DNA of 6,069 nucleotides from CAYSIX01 sp964431205 (GTDB lineage: Bacteria > Planctomycetota > Phycisphaerae > Phycisphaerales > Phycisphaeraceae). Shown here piece after piece: positions 5,825 to 6,069 of the stretch. The stretch's first letter is position 1. Every line of letters starts with the position of its first letter. Made by a program: the position numbers and the translations under genes. The DNA is taken from positions 1 to 6,069 of the forward strand of contig CAYSIX010000234.1 of NCBI GenBank assembly GCA_964431205.1, in the 5' to 3' direction. Under the pieces are notes generated by a model. It was given only the letters and a program-made list of their open reading frames with translations, ran no database searches and was not told the origin of the DNA.

Positions 5825-5848
5825 GCGGATGACTCGTAGCGCATCCGC
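5825..5848. repeat. Inverted repeat (7-bp stem, 10-nt loop)
   Basis: GCGGATG (5825-5831) is the exact reverse complement of CATCCGC (5842-5848). It lies 24 nt after the stop of the prepilin-like gene. It has no T-tract on either side, so terminator function is only possible, perhaps as an mRNA 3'-end stabiliser. Confidence 0.4.
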
Positions 5849-5864
5849 AAAGACACGACCGGGC

Positions 5865-5890
5865 CGGCGGCGTGACGGTCACGCTCGCCG
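5865..5890. repeat. Long inverted repeat before the next exported protein gene
   Basis: CGGCGGCGTGAC (5865-5876) pairs with GTCACGC-T-CGCCG (5878-5890): twelve complementary positions with one bulged T and a single central G. The inner part, GCGTGAC-G-GTCACGC, is a perfect 7-1-7 dyad. As DNA it looks like an operator for a dimeric regulator; as RNA it would be a stable stem ending 20 nt before the Shine-Dalgarno. There is no T-tract. Confidence 0.5.
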
Positions 5891-5910
5891 CAAGCCGGTA
5901 AGCACTTCTG

Positions 5911-5917
5911 AAGGAGG
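5911..5917 (+). promoter_or_regulatory. Perfect Shine-Dalgarno AAGGAGG
   Basis: AAGGAGG ends 7 nt before ATG 5925. An earlier ATG (5920) is only 2 nt away and runs into a stop after one codon, so 5925 is the start. Confidence 0.85.
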
Positions 5918-5924
5918 ACATGAG

Positions 5925-6069
5925 ATGACACGGAAGGGAGTTTGCGGGATTCGAGCAGGGCTGGTGCTGGCGGCGTGTGCCGCGATCGGGCTGATCGCCA
6001 CGCCGGCGGCAGCGCAGGTCTTCGCCCAGTTCGACGAGACGATGGTGCCCACCAACCCGGAGAACGGCT
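5925..6069 (+). CDS. Exported protein, N-terminal part only
   Basis: The gene runs off the right edge; 48 codons are visible. The start has a Sec signal peptide: basic MTRKGVCGIR, hydrophobic AGLVLAACAAIGLIA, and TPAAA|Q31 as the likely cleavage site. LAAC (15-18) fits a lipobox by pattern, but the chain stays hydrophobic for many residues after Cys18, so cleavage at AAA|Q is more likely. The mature part begins QVFAQFDETMVPTNPENG. Its position after the PEP-CTERM and prepilin-like genes, and a mature N-terminus (AQFDE) loosely like that of the PEP-CTERM protein (TVFDA), suggest another surface or sandwich-domain protein. The family cannot be told from so little. The start is set by AAGGAGG at 7-nt spacing. 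Confidence 0.85.
   Translation, partial: MTRKGVCGIRAGLVLAACAAIGLIATPAAAQVFAQFDETMVPTNPENG

Overview
The window looks like chromosomal DNA of a high-GC planctomycete, probably class Phycisphaerae. This rests on protein architecture, not on any marker gene. It carries a secreted protein with dockerin-type calcium repeats and a PEP-CTERM anchor, a prepilin-type protein with an H-Xn-DG C-terminus, and beta-sandwich-like secreted proteins of a style common in that phylum. All six supported genes are on the + strand. I see no rRNA, tRNA, CRISPR array or insertion sequence.

Left part (1-1241): the 3' end of an HtrA/DegP-like serine protease (PDZ domain only) is followed after 98 nt by a secreted or envelope protein. 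That protein has a near-ideal leucine zipper and a C-terminal beta-sandwich-like domain. The short gap holds three copies of a 7-mer that can form two mutually exclusive hairpins. Protease and zipper protein may form one envelope-related transcription unit.

Middle part (1242-3254): a small protein with two membrane segments and a PH-like cytoplasmic domain, then a complete aldo/keto reductase with an intact D-Y-K-H tetrad. These look like ordinary housekeeping or accessory genes. A modest terminator-like hairpin lies after the reductase.

Right part (3255-6069): this is the most distinctive region. A well-formed sigma70-type promoter (TTGACA, 17 nt, CATAAT) precedes a leader of about 270 nt. 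The leader opens with a bulged 9-bp hairpin and ends in a perfect Shine-Dalgarno sequence. It leads into a 444-residue exported protein with two beta-sandwich-like modules, two dockerin-like calcium repeats and a PEP-CTERM tail. A prepilin-like protein follows 83 nt later. After a 124-nt gap with two strong inverted repeats comes the start of another exported protein, cut by the window edge. I infer a cell-surface assembly locus in which proteins sent through the Sec, exosortase and prepilin-peptidase routes act together. No processing enzyme or cohesin partner is visible here, so the shared function remains a hypothesis.
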